NCBI GenBank assembly: GCA_964357255.1
Contig: CAYHKQ010000055.1
Span: 1-16,317, forward strand
Source: JBBTIS01 sp038059855
GTDB taxonomy: Bacteria; Elusimicrobiota; Elusimicrobia; JACQPE01
Direction of reading: 5' to 3'
DNA length: 16,317 bases
The translations under genes were made by a program, and so were the position numbers. Each line of letters opens with the position of its first letter. Positions within the stretch are counted from its first letter, which is position 1. This document shows, one piece after another, positions 7,757-13,875 of this stretch. Under the pieces are notes generated by a model that saw only the letters and a program-made list of their open reading frames with translations, made no database searches and was not told the origin of the DNA.

Positions 7757-7796
7757 TTTTTCTGTATCATGACTGCCTCGTCATGACACAGAAAAA
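7757..7796. repeat. 17-bp hairpin inside the repeat unit
   Basis: 7757-7773 pairs with 7780-7796 around a TGCCTC loop, with 16 of 17 positions complementary; the one mismatch is A7766 against C7787. The outer five pairs are T:A runs. The T run comes before the stem and the A run after it on the plus strand, and the same order holds on the minus strand, so the layout is not that of an intrinsic terminator. The left half of the same hairpin is present at 7573-7601 before the gap. Confidence 0.8.
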
Positions 7797-7799
7797 CCG

Positions 7800-7840
7800 G
7801 GGAAGCTCGCTTTATCGCCCACCGGGCGCGCTCGCTTCCC
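7800..7840. repeat. Second, branched inverted repeat inside the unit
   Basis: GGGAAGC at 7800-7806 is complementary to GCTTCCC at 7834-7840. Nested inside, CGCCC at 7816-7820 pairs with GGGCG at 7824-7828 around ACC. With the preceding 17-bp hairpin, this gives most of the unit's first half strong folding potential on either strand. Confidence 0.6.
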
Positions 7841-7912
7841 TTCAACTCCCAGCGTCTTGGCAATTGTGGAGGCGTGTTTCCCAGCGAAATGTCGCAAAGG
7901 TAAAAAAATACT

Positions 7913-7998
7913 TGCCGGCGGAGGGAGTTGAACCCACACGGACCCAAAGGCCCACGCGATTTTGAGTCGCGCGCGTCTGCCAGTTCCGCCACGCCGGC
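7913..7998 (-). tRNA. tRNA-Leu, anticodon CAA
   Basis: Read on the minus strand this is an 86-base class II tRNA. The acceptor stem is a perfect seven pairs (GCCGGCG with CGCCGGC) with discriminator A73, the Leu identity base. The D arm contains AACTGGCAGA. The anticodon stem CGCGA/TCGCG encloses the loop CTCAAAA, giving anticodon CAA, which reads UUG. The long variable arm is GGGCC-TTTG-GGTCC with one G-U pair. The T arm contains TTCAACT; one T-stem pair is U-U. The CCA tail is not encoded. A T7 run starts five bases after the 3' end and may help end transcription. The last 17 bases plus two flanking bases recur in the tandem repeat downstream of the tRNA. Confidence 0.97.
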
Positions 7999-8012
7999 GC
8001 TACAATGCGATC

Positions 8013-8018
8013 AGTATA
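8013..8018 (-). promoter_or_regulatory. Candidate -10 box for tRNA-Leu
   Basis: On the minus strand TATACT lies 14 bases before the tRNA 5' end, a suitable distance for a stable-RNA -10 element. I find no good -35 hexamer at 16-18 bp, so the call is moderate. Confidence 0.45.
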
Positions 8019-8039
8019 ACTCAAACCCCTGGCTTTGGG

Positions 8040-8045
8040 TATAAT
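8040..8045 (+). promoter_or_regulatory. Consensus -10 box before the HAD gene
   Basis: TATAAT is a perfect sigma-70-type -10 hexamer 17 bases before ATG 8063. No TTGACA-like -35 is present at the usual spacing. The expected transcript start near 8052 would leave a leader of only about ten bases with no Shine-Dalgarno site. It points away from the tRNA promoter in the same 64-bp interval. Confidence 0.5.
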
Positions 8046-8062
8046 GCTCACATCCCTGTATT

Positions 8063-8710
8063 ATGAAGAATATTGTTTTTGATTTTGACGGCGTTCTGGC
8101 GGACAGTCTGGACACGATCATTGAAATCACCAACCGCGTGGGCGGCGAGTACGGCCTGCCCAGGCTCGATCGCGGCGGCGTGCGGGCCATGGGGTTGACA
8201 GGGCTGATGAGAATGTCGAAAATTTCGACCCTTCGGCTTCCTTTTTTCGTCAGGAAAATTCGCCTGGGGTTGGCCGAAATGATGGGGCAGGTTCCGTTGC
8301 ATCAGGGCATGGCGTCCGTCGTGAGCGAACTGGCTAGGTATTTCAATCTTGGAATTTTAACCTCCAATTCACAGGACAACGTCAACCGCTTTTTGGAACA
8401 CCATTCCCTGCGGCGGCATTTTTCTTATCTTTTCTGCGGCAGTTCGCTATTTGCCAAACACGAATCCGCTGTCGAGCTGATCAAGGCGAAGGGCTTAGAC
8501 CGTAGCGAGTCTATTTATGTCGGGGATGAGGTGCGCGACATCGTTGCCATGAAAAAAGCCGGATTGCCCATAATGGCCGTGAGTTGGGGATTTGAGTCCG
8601 AGGAGCTTCTCAGGCCCCATGGGCCTGATTTTTTCGCCAGGACTCCGGAGGAGTTTCTTGAAATCGCCCAGGGCTGGCGCGCGGCTAATGAGAGCGCGGC
8701 GCTCAGGTAG
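8063..8710 (+). CDS. HAD-superfamily phosphatase, phosphoglycolate-phosphatase-like
   Basis: A 215-residue HAD-IA hydrolase. Motif I is VFDFDGVLADS with nucleophile D7 and general acid D9. A helical cap follows (about 16-80). Motif II is GILTSNS (97-103). The motif III lysine is most likely in the AKHES segment near 132. Motif IV is YVGDEVRDI with D155, E156 and D159, followed by AGLPIMAVSWG. This order and size match phosphoglycolate phosphatase (Gph) and related sugar-phosphate or nucleotide phosphatases; the substrate cannot be told from sequence. It appears to have its own promoter and is probably monocistronic, since the next gene has a separate promoter. Confidence 0.88.
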   Translation: MKNIVFDFDGVLADSLDTIIEITNRVGGEYGLPRLDRGGVRAMGLTGLMRMSKISTLRLPFFVRKIRLGLAEMMGQVPLHQGMASVVSELARYFNLGILTSNSQDNVNRFLEHHSLRRHFSYLFCGSSLFAKHESAVELIKAKGLDRSESIYVGDEVRDIVAMKKAGLPIMAVSWGFESEELLRPHGPDFFARTPEEFLEIAQGWRAANESAALR

Positions 8711-8712
8711 AT

Positions 8713-8741
8713 TTGCAAAAAAGCGTCAGTGGAGTTAAAAT
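8713..8741 (+). promoter_or_regulatory. Candidate sigma-70 promoter for the cyclophilin gene
   Basis: TTGCAA (8713-8718) and TAAAAT (8736-8741) are separated by exactly 17 bases, close to TTGACA-N17-TATAAT. It starts just after the HAD stop and would place the transcript start near 8748, about 36 bases before the ATG. Confidence 0.6.
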
Positions 8742-8767
8742 CCATTGGTTATTAATTATTGTCTTAA

Positions 8768-8775
8768 GGGGAGGG
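8768..8775 (+). promoter_or_regulatory. Ribosome site fixing the cyclophilin start
   Basis: GGGGAGGG sits eight bases before ATG 8784. It favours that start over the upstream in-frame GTG at 8745, which would place an unrelated polar segment ahead of the signal peptide. Confidence 0.75.
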
Positions 8776-8783
8776 AAATTACG

Positions 8784-9455
8784 ATGAGGGGAAGTCTGCT
8801 GTTATTAGGCTTGGCTCTGGCGGTTTCGCCGGTTTTAGCCGAGGAGGCCAAAGCCCCTGCGCCAGCCAAGGGGAAACAGGCGCTTAAAAAGGGGGACAAA
8901 AAATTGGAACCAGGAACTTACGCTATTTTAGAAACAACGCTTGGCGCTATTACGATCAAGCTTTTTGAGGACAAGACTCCTAAGACTGTGGCTAACTTCG
9001 TAGGATTGGCCGAGGGAAGCAAGGAATGGACGGACCCTGCCTCAGGCCAAAAGACTAAAAAGAAGTTTTACGACGGCCTGGTGTTTCACCGCGTAATCCC
9101 GGATTTCATGATTCAGGGCGGCGATCCCCTGGGCAACGGAACGGGCGGACCGGGATATAAATTTGAGGACGAGTTCGAACCCTCGCTCAAATTCGACCGC
9201 ACGGGCAAGCTCGCCATGGCCAACTCGGGGCCCAACACCAACGGTAGCCAGTTTTTCATTACGGTTAAAGAAACGCCTTGGCTTAGCAACCGCCACACCA
9301 TCTTTGGCGAGGTCGCGGAAGGCCAGGATATCGTGGACAATATATCTTTGGTCAAGCGCGATGAGCGGGACAGGCCGTTGGAAGCGGTTGCCGTCAAACG
9401 TATCGTCATTAAGCGCGTTAAGGCCGGCAAGACAAAGGAAACGGTGAAAAAGTAA
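8784..9455 (+). CDS. Exported cyclophilin-type peptidyl-prolyl isomerase
   Basis: This enzyme interconverts cis and trans prolyl bonds and should act in the periplasm. The 223-residue protein has a clear Sec signal peptide (about 1-19, ending SPVLA before EE), then an Ala/Lys/Pro-rich linker to about residue 43. The cyclophilin domain follows: GAITIKLFEDKTPKTVANFV (54-73), FHRVIPDFMIQGGD (101-114, with catalytic R103, F108 and Q111), MANSGPNTNGSQFFIT (145-160) and PWLSNRHTIFG (165-175, with W166 and H171). W166 is the residue linked to cyclosporin binding. A Lys-rich C-terminus ends the protein. It carries an insertion of about 14 residues (near 80-94) before the catalytic strand. It is followed 19 bp later by the kinase gene, possibly on the same transcript. 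Confidence 0.93.
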   Translation: MRGSLLLLGLALAVSPVLAEEAKAPAPAKGKQALKKGDKKLEPGTYAILETTLGAITIKLFEDKTPKTVANFVGLAEGSKEWTDPASGQKTKKKFYDGLVFHRVIPDFMIQGGDPLGNGTGGPGYKFEDEFEPSLKFDRTGKLAMANSGPNTNGSQFFITVKETPWLSNRHTIFGEVAEGQDIVDNISLVKRDERDRPLEAVAVKRIVIKRVKAGKTKETVKK

Positions 9456-9474
9456 GAAAATAAGGAGGATATTC

Positions 9475-10206
9475 ATGTTTGCAGAAGGCTATCTTGGCAT
9501 TGCGGGAATTATTGGGGTCGGAAAATCAACGTTGACCGTTGATTTGGCCCAAGCGTTGAATTTTGATCCGATTTTGGAAGAGGTGGGGGGGAATCCTTAT
9601 TTGGAGCGTTTTTACGCGGATATGAAATCTTACGCCGCTGTCATGCAAATTTGGCTTCTCAATCATCGTTTTCGCCAGCATAAGGAGTTTGTGGCCCGCA
9701 TTAGTCTTGGGAAAATTCGGGGCGTGGTGCAGGACCGCACGATTTGGGAAGACACGATATTCGCCCGGATGCTAAACCGTCATGACGAAAAATTTATTTC
9801 CGATCTTGACTATGCGACCTATCTCGATCTTTTCGATAACATGGTTCTCCACGAGCTGGTTTATCCGCAGTTGTTGATTTATCTTGATTGCTCGGCTGAA
9901 ACGGCGATCACTAGAATCAAGGCGCGGGGCCGTTCCATGGAAAAAACAATCACCCTTGAGTATTTGACGGCGCTTAGGGAGAACTATCTGCAATTTTTAG
10001 ACGAAATGGAGGAGGCCGGGGTTAGAATTTTGAGGCTGGACTGGGAGAATTTTGTGCCGACTTCGGAAGTGGTGCGCTTGGTCCATCAGTTGAGCCTGAA
10101 ACCTTCGCATTTCACCAAGTGGGTTCGGCCTTTGAGGGCTACAAAAGAGGCTTTTCCCGCTCCGGTTGCGATTGAGCGTGAACAAAAGCAACTTAGCCGC
10201 GTTTAG
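9475..10206 (+). CDS. Deoxynucleoside kinase (dCK/dGK family)
   Basis: The enzyme would phosphorylate deoxynucleosides with ATP, feeding dNTP salvage in the cytoplasm. The 243-residue protein has the P-loop GIIGVGKST (11-19), the EEVGGNPYLERFYADM block (35-50) with the catalytic glutamate, DRTIWED at 87-93 (the DRS-type motif) and the LID-like RIKARGR at 147-153. The order and spacing match bacterial dAdo/dGuo kinases and the dNK superfamily; specificity (dA, dG, dC or dT) is not decidable here. A consensus AAGGAGG site at 9462-9468 lies six bases before the ATG, the best ribosome site in the window. The C-terminal end overlaps the start of the laccase-domain gene. Confidence 0.9.
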   Translation: MFAEGYLGIAGIIGVGKSTLTVDLAQALNFDPILEEVGGNPYLERFYADMKSYAAVMQIWLLNHRFRQHKEFVARISLGKIRGVVQDRTIWEDTIFARMLNRHDEKFISDLDYATYLDLFDNMVLHELVYPQLLIYLDCSAETAITRIKARGRSMEKTITLEYLTALRENYLQFLDEMEEAGVRILRLDWENFVPTSEVVRLVHQLSLKPSHFTKWVRPLRATKEAFPAPVAIEREQKQLSRV

Positions 10207-10951
10207 CGCCGGCGATAGTTGTTTGCGCGTCGAGTCTTGGCGCCGCGACGGCACAGGGCTTTGCGTGAGACCTCCGGCCTCGTTTGAGATCTGGGGCGGC
10301 GAACTCAACGCCCTGGTCACGACTAAAACCGCCGGCAATATGCAAGAGGAGGCCGAGCGGACTCGCTTGGCGCGCCGCCTTGACATTGACGCGAGTCATT
10401 TAGCCCTCAGCTATCAGGCTCACGAAAAAGAAATTCATATCATGAAAAGACCCGAGGATGTGCCCTTGAATCGGGTCGGCGGTATTGACGGTTGGGCCGC
10501 GGGCAAGGCGAGCGGGGTGAGCCTTGGAATTTTTGGCGCGGACTGCCTTCCTCTTTTTCTCATAAGCCTTGACCGGCCGATTGGGGCTCTTTTACACGTG
10601 GGCTGGCGTGGTCTCGACAGGGGCATTGTCGAGAATGGCGTGCGGGTATTGGAATCGGTTTTCAATGTTCCAGCGGCCCGGTTGGCCGGGCTGGCCGGTC
10701 CTCATATCCGCAATTGCTGTTATGAGGTGGGCGAGGATGTGGCCTTGAGATTTCCCGTTGAATGGACGGATTGTCGTGAGGGAAAAAAGTTTTTGAGCCT
10801 CGATCGGGGCGTTTGCGCGAAACTTCGGCAATCCGGAGTTGATTGGGTGATGAGTTCAGCCGACTGCACGCGTTGCTCGGATCCTTCTTTGTTTTTTTCC
10901 TACCGGCGTCAGGACAAAGGCAGTCAGCTTGCCTTGCTGATGTTCAGTTGA
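10178..10951 (+). CDS. pgeF: Laccase-domain / PgeF-type protein
   Basis: A member of the multicopper-polyphenol-oxidase-like family (YfiH, YlmD, LACC1). In E. coli YfiH/PgeF is tied to peptidoglycan fidelity, and family members show purine-nucleoside-cleaving activity. Metal/active-site residues are conserved: H82 in QAHEKE, C123 in FGADCLPLFL and H140 in HVGWRGL. The family block GPHIRNCCYEVGEDV follows. From GTG 10178 the protein has 257 residues; an in-frame TTG at 10166 would add four. Either start lies within the kinase gene (overlap 29 bases from the GTG), suggesting coupled translation. Next to a deoxynucleoside kinase, a role in nucleoside turnover is plausible, but cell-wall editing is equally possible. 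Confidence 0.87.
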   Translation: MNKSNLAAFSAGDSCLRVESWRRDGTGLCVRPPASFEIWGGELNALVTTKTAGNMQEEAERTRLARRLDIDASHLALSYQAHEKEIHIMKRPEDVPLNRVGGIDGWAAGKASGVSLGIFGADCLPLFLISLDRPIGALLHVGWRGLDRGIVENGVRVLESVFNVPAARLAGLAGPHIRNCCYEVGEDVALRFPVEWTDCREGKKFLSLDRGVCAKLRQSGVDWVMSSADCTRCSDPSLFFSYRRQDKGSQLALLMFS

Positions 10952-10957
10952 TACCGG

Positions 10958-11212
10958 ATGGATAGCCTGACGCTTTTGGGCCTTGCGGCCGCGTGTTGCA
11001 CATCAGCGTCTTATTTTCCACAAGTCATCAAGAGCTGGAGAACAGGCAAGACTAAAGACATTTCCTTGCTGATGTATTTACTTTTGGCTGTCGGGATTAT
11101 TCTTTGGCTTGTTTACGGAATTTTAAGACGCGACACCGCTTTGATTTTCGCCAACAGCGTCAGCTTAGTAGCGACCTTTATTATTCTTTTTTTGAAAGCC
11201 AGGGTTCATTAA
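10958..11212 (+). CDS. SemiSWEET / PQ-loop small transporter
   Basis: An 84-residue protein with three hydrophobic helices (about 4-20, 37-54 and 58-80), the triple-helix unit of the SWEET/MtN3 family. The PQ motif is in SYFPQVIKSWRTGKTKDIS (18-36), and the WLVYG and FANSVSL segments match the second and third helices. Bacterial SemiSWEETs dimerise to form a sugar uniporter in the inner membrane. The substrate here is not predictable. It starts 6 bp after the laccase-domain stop, and its TAA abuts the ATG of the next gene directly. Confidence 0.88.
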   Translation: MDSLTLLGLAAACCTSASYFPQVIKSWRTGKTKDISLLMYLLLAVGIILWLVYGILRRDTALIFANSVSLVATFIILFLKARVH

Positions 11213-11962
11213 ATGATAGAAAAAACTGCGCGCGCGGTCCCGCTTGGGGGCGTTCGCGTTTTATTGCTTAGAGAGAAGCTTGGTCCGGAGAGGGAGCGAC
11301 TTGAAGCTCTCGGGGCGCGCGTTGTTCATGCGGCGGTTTTAGCCAGGGTTGCCTCGGCGCCGCAAAAGGCGTTGGGGGGCGCGTTTGATTGGTTGGTGTT
11401 TACCAGCGCGAGCGGCGTGGCCGCGTATGCCCGAACCGCCAAAAGAAGCGATTGGGCGCTTGCCGAGATTGCGGCGATAGGCCCAAGCACCGCGGATGCC
11501 GTTGAGAGTTTTTTGGGAAGGATTCCTAGTTTTTTGCCGAGCGCCTATACGACTCGCGCCTTGGCCCGGGAATTGCCGAACCCTGGGGCGAAGAAAATTT
11601 TGTTGGTGCGTTCGGCCAATGCCGACGATGCGATGGACAGGGTCCTCGCGCGTCGAGGGGCCCGGGTCACGAGGATTAATCCCTATGGTCTTGTTTATCG
11701 GCCATTGACACTGCGTCTTTGCCGTATGCTCGAAAGGGGGGAGATTACCCATGTCATGTTTGGTTCCAAGAGTCAGGCCGAAGCGTTTGTCCGGACTTTT
11801 CCAACAAAAGAAATTTTTGTCTCCCGGCGCACCGCGGCTTTGGCCATCGGCCCGGAAACGGCCAAAGCCTTGAAGCGTTTTCGCCTGCCGTTCCTCCAGG
11901 CCAAGGTTCACACCTTTGACGGACTGATTGATCTGTTGTTAAAAATATGGATAAGAGACTGA
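11213..11962 (+). CDS. hemD: Uroporphyrinogen-III synthase
   Basis: HemD cyclises hydroxymethylbilane with inversion of ring D, committing it to haem, sirohaem or cobalamin. The family has low sequence identity, so the call rests on overall pattern. The 249-residue length is typical, GVRVLLLRE opens domain 1, and FDWLVFTSASGVAAY (58-72) and IAAIGPSTADAVESF match the conserved domain-2 elements. KKILLVRS begins the second half of that domain, ITHVMFGSKSQAEAF is the paired FTS-type motif, and AALAIGPETAKAL closes it. The duplicated FTS/IGP pattern is the best evidence. No other tetrapyrrole gene lies in the window. ATG 11213 follows the previous stop without a gap, and the end overlaps the next gene by 16 bases. 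Confidence 0.82.
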   Translation: MIEKTARAVPLGGVRVLLLREKLGPERERLEALGARVVHAAVLARVASAPQKALGGAFDWLVFTSASGVAAYARTAKRSDWALAEIAAIGPSTADAVESFLGRIPSFLPSAYTTRALARELPNPGAKKILLVRSANADDAMDRVLARRGARVTRINPYGLVYRPLTLRLCRMLERGEITHVMFGSKSQAEAFVRTFPTKEIFVSRRTAALAIGPETAKALKRFRLPFLQAKVHTFDGLIDLLLKIWIRD

Positions 11963-12777
11963 AGATTATGATTGACGCGGCCATCGGGGCCGGCGTTATT
12001 GTGCGGCGGCATTTCGGCAAGGTGGGGCTGGCCCAGGCGGATTGCAAGAAGGGTATAAGATCAAATTTAGTGAGCAAGGTGGACCATCAATCTCAAGAGG
12101 CTATCGTAAGTTCCATTCGTAGAAATTTTCCGAAGGAATCTATTCTGGCCGAGGAGGGGGATTTGTCGCGCTTAAAAAGCGAGCAACGCCACGGCCCCCT
12201 GTGGGTGGTTGATCCCTTAGACGGCACGGTTAATTACCTGCACGGCTTCCCCTTATTTGCCGTGAGCATCGCGTTTTGTCGGGACGGACGGCCCGTTTTG
12301 GGCGCGATTTATGACCCGGTTCGCGAGGAACTTTTTTGGGCCCAGGACGGAGTTGGGGCTTATTTAAGGGCGCATGGCCGTGACCGGCGGCTTAGGGTGA
12401 CCCCAACCAAGCGGTTGGCCAACGCCTTAATGATCACCGGCTTTGGTTATGACCGCAAGAAGCGCGCGAATTTTTATCTTTCTTACTACCGGACCTTCCT
12501 TGGCATCGTCCATGATGTGCGCCGAACAGGGAGCGCTTGCATAGACCTGGCGTGGATCGCGGCGGGCCGGGCGGATGGTTTTTGGGAGTGGAAGCTTAAC
12601 CCTTGGGATGTGGCCGCGGGAACGCTGTTGGTTCAAGAGGCCGGCGGCAGGGTGTCCCACTTTGACGGCTCAAGCTATTCGATTTTTCAAAGCGAAGAAA
12701 CATTGGCCACTAACGGCTTAGTCCACAATGAGTGCCTGCGCGTCATTGGCAGTCTGGCGACAAATTATGAACTTTAG
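11947..12777 (+). CDS. Inositol-monophosphatase-family phosphatase
   Basis: A Mg-dependent, lithium-sensitive-type sugar-phosphate phosphatase (SuhB/IMPase family, 276 residues). Metal ligands are all visible: AEE (E69, E70), WVVDPLDGTVNYLHGFP (D89, D92) and WKLNPWDVAAG (D221). The central GAIYDPVREELFWA segment is typical. Substrates in the family include inositol-1-phosphate, histidinol phosphate, NADP and fructose-1,6-bisphosphate; the sequence alone does not separate them, though the WxxxLNPWDxAAG end fits IMPase/SuhB best. It ends an operon with hemD, overlapping it by 16 bases, and faces the convergent membrane-protein gene with only four bases between stop codons and no terminator. Confidence 0.9.
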   Translation: MDKRLKIMIDAAIGAGVIVRRHFGKVGLAQADCKKGIRSNLVSKVDHQSQEAIVSSIRRNFPKESILAEEGDLSRLKSEQRHGPLWVVDPLDGTVNYLHGFPLFAVSIAFCRDGRPVLGAIYDPVREELFWAQDGVGAYLRAHGRDRRLRVTPTKRLANALMITGFGYDRKKRANFYLSYYRTFLGIVHDVRRTGSACIDLAWIAAGRADGFWEWKLNPWDVAAGTLLVQEAGGRVSHFDGSSYSIFQSEETLATNGLVHNECLRVIGSLATNYEL

Positions 12778-12781
12778 GGCT

Positions 12782-13276
12782 TTAATGTTTGTGTTTTTGA
12801 GATGGCGATGTCCATAAGAATAAAGCCAGGGAAACGATCAAGAAAAGAAGCATTCCCTGAAAAATCAAGAAGGAACTAATTTTAAGATAGGCAAAACCGG
12901 GACTGACGAAGCGCACGAGCCAACTGGAAGTTTCATTGGCCAGGGCCGATAGAAACGTTGTCAAAATAAACGCGACTTTTGTCCCATTCTTGTAAGGCGC
13001 AAAGATCAAAAGATGCGTTAAGAGGAGAATCACCATTCCTATCATCGGCAGGTGAAAATGGGTTACCTCAAGCATGGATTGGTAAGTGCGCGGCGCCTTA
13101 AACTCAGCCTCGGAACCTAGGTAGTAACTGACGACCGATTGGGAAGTCAAATCCATCTTGGAAAAATAAAACAAGAGATTGCTCAGCCAAAGACCGATTA
13201 GGAAAAGGAGGGTTAGTCCAATGGTGAGCCTCATTAAAGGATGGTTTTGGAACCCCCCATCCTGCATATATTTCAT
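12782..13276 (-). CDS. Four-helix membrane protein of the flavin cluster
   Basis: I do not recognise a named family. The 164-residue protein has four predicted helices (about 17-38, 74-94, 99-122 and 129-156). Histidines H73 and H75 sit at the mouth of helix 2 in VTHFHLPMIG and H88 lies inside it; H12 is near the N-terminus and a KHKH tail ends the protein. This is compatible with a b-type haem or quinone site, but no canonical two-helix His pair is evident. The ATG overlaps the TGA of the FMN-binding gene by four bases (ATGA), so translation is coupled. It is the last gene of the apbE-porin-FMN cluster, which argues for a membrane role in the same redox chain. Confidence 0.75.
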   Translation of the reverse strand: MKYMQDGGFQNHPLMRLTIGLTLLFLIGLWLSNLLFYFSKMDLTSQSVVSYYLGSEAEFKAPRTYQSMLEVTHFHLPMIGMVILLLTHLLIFAPYKNGTKVAFILTTFLSALANETSSWLVRFVSPGFAYLKISSFLIFQGMLLFLIVSLALFLWTSPSQKHKH

Positions 13277-13815
13277 TTGGCGTTTCCCTTTTTGACGGCA
13301 ACCTCAAACAAAGCCAAGATTTTGCGGACCCCCTCGGTGATGGCCTGTGTGGTAAGCGTGGCTCCCGTGATATTGCGGATTCCCCGTTTGACCCAGAGTT
13401 CATTATCCAGCTTTTTTTTAGAAAAAAGGCCTAACCACTTTTTAGGCGGCAGGTAATCCTCGGGCTCATGGAAAGCAAGCAGTTCAACGAGACGAAGCGT
13501 CCCATCAGGATTAACAACAGCCATAAAGCTTTCCGGCATGGTGCGCACTATGTGGGTATCAAAAAAGGCGTAGCCTAAAATTTCCTGCGCGTTTTTTCCG
13601 ATGTAGTAGGTTGCCAGCTGAGTATCCATTTTGGATTTGGCCAGCCCCTGGATCTCTTCGGCCTGCTTTTCTGTAAGGAATAGGGTTTTTCTTTCCACTG
13701 AGGAGGCATTAGGGAAAGCCACCTTCAGGGCCTCTTTTTGAGTCATAAACACCCTGGCTTGCGAAGGAATGGCAAAGAGAAGGAATAAAAGAAAACACGC
13801 TTTAATGTGGATCAT
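13273..13815 (-). CDS. Exported FMN-binding-domain protein
   Basis: A 180-residue protein with a signal peptide (about 1-20, ending PSQA). Near the C-terminus it carries RNITGATLTTQAI, the S/T-G-A-T motif at which ApbE attaches FMN through a phosphoester bond in NqrC and RnfG; T153 is the expected acceptor. The preceding region, with GYAFFDTHIVR (81-91) and MAVVNPDGTLRLVELL (98-113), is typical of the FMN-bind domain. Export and this motif fit a periplasmic one-electron carrier. There is no membrane anchor, so it should be soluble or bound through partners. It lies 60 bp after the porin and shares an ATGA overlap with the four-helix protein. I see no strong Shine-Dalgarno. Confidence 0.9.
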   Translation of the reverse strand: MIHIKACFLLFLLFAIPSQARVFMTQKEALKVAFPNASSVERKTLFLTEKQAEEIQGLAKSKMDTQLATYYIGKNAQEILGYAFFDTHIVRTMPESFMAVVNPDGTLRLVELLAFHEPEDYLPPKKWLGLFSKKKLDNELWVKRGIRNITGATLTTQAITEGVRKILALFEVAVKKGNAK

Positions 13816-13875
13816 GCTTTTTCGGCAATCATAACTATCTTTACTGCCCTTTTTAAGTTATATGGCACAGTAGAG

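Larger units (their letters stand above)
7547..7929. repeat. 173-bp tandem repeat carrying a tRNA-Leu 3'-end fragment
   Basis: The motif CTTGCCGGCGGAGGGAGTT, complementary to the last bases of tRNA-Leu, begins at 7554, 7738 and 7911. The third copy is the end of the intact tRNA. The fully sequenced unit is 173 bp (7738 to 7910; likewise 7702 to 7874). 7547-7601 is identical to 7731-7785, and 7702-7756 is identical to 7875-7929; both matches are exactly 55 bases. Between tRNA fragments lie 154 bp with two hairpins and no credible gene. The first unit is broken by the N gap. Besides the permease stop overlap, no coding feature lies in 7549-7912. Confidence 0.9.

Noticed and set aside
7757..7796. 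Bidirectional intrinsic terminator
   Set aside because: The T run lies before the stem and the A run after it on both strands, the reverse of a rho-independent terminator; these bases extend the stem instead.
7738..7910. Integron attC sites or a gene cassette array
   Set aside because: There are no core-site GTTRRRY signatures with the attC fold, no cassette gene and no integrase; the repeat is instead tied to the tRNA end.
7547..7929. CRISPR array
   Set aside because: The repeated unit is 173 bp and identical throughout, including what would be spacers; there are no short repeats with unique spacers and no cas genes.
7422..7992. Open frames spanning the N gap and the tRNA, on both strands
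   Set aside because: They run through Ns and the tRNA-Leu. The MAELADARDSKSRG-like peptide is the usual false translation of a leucine tRNA.
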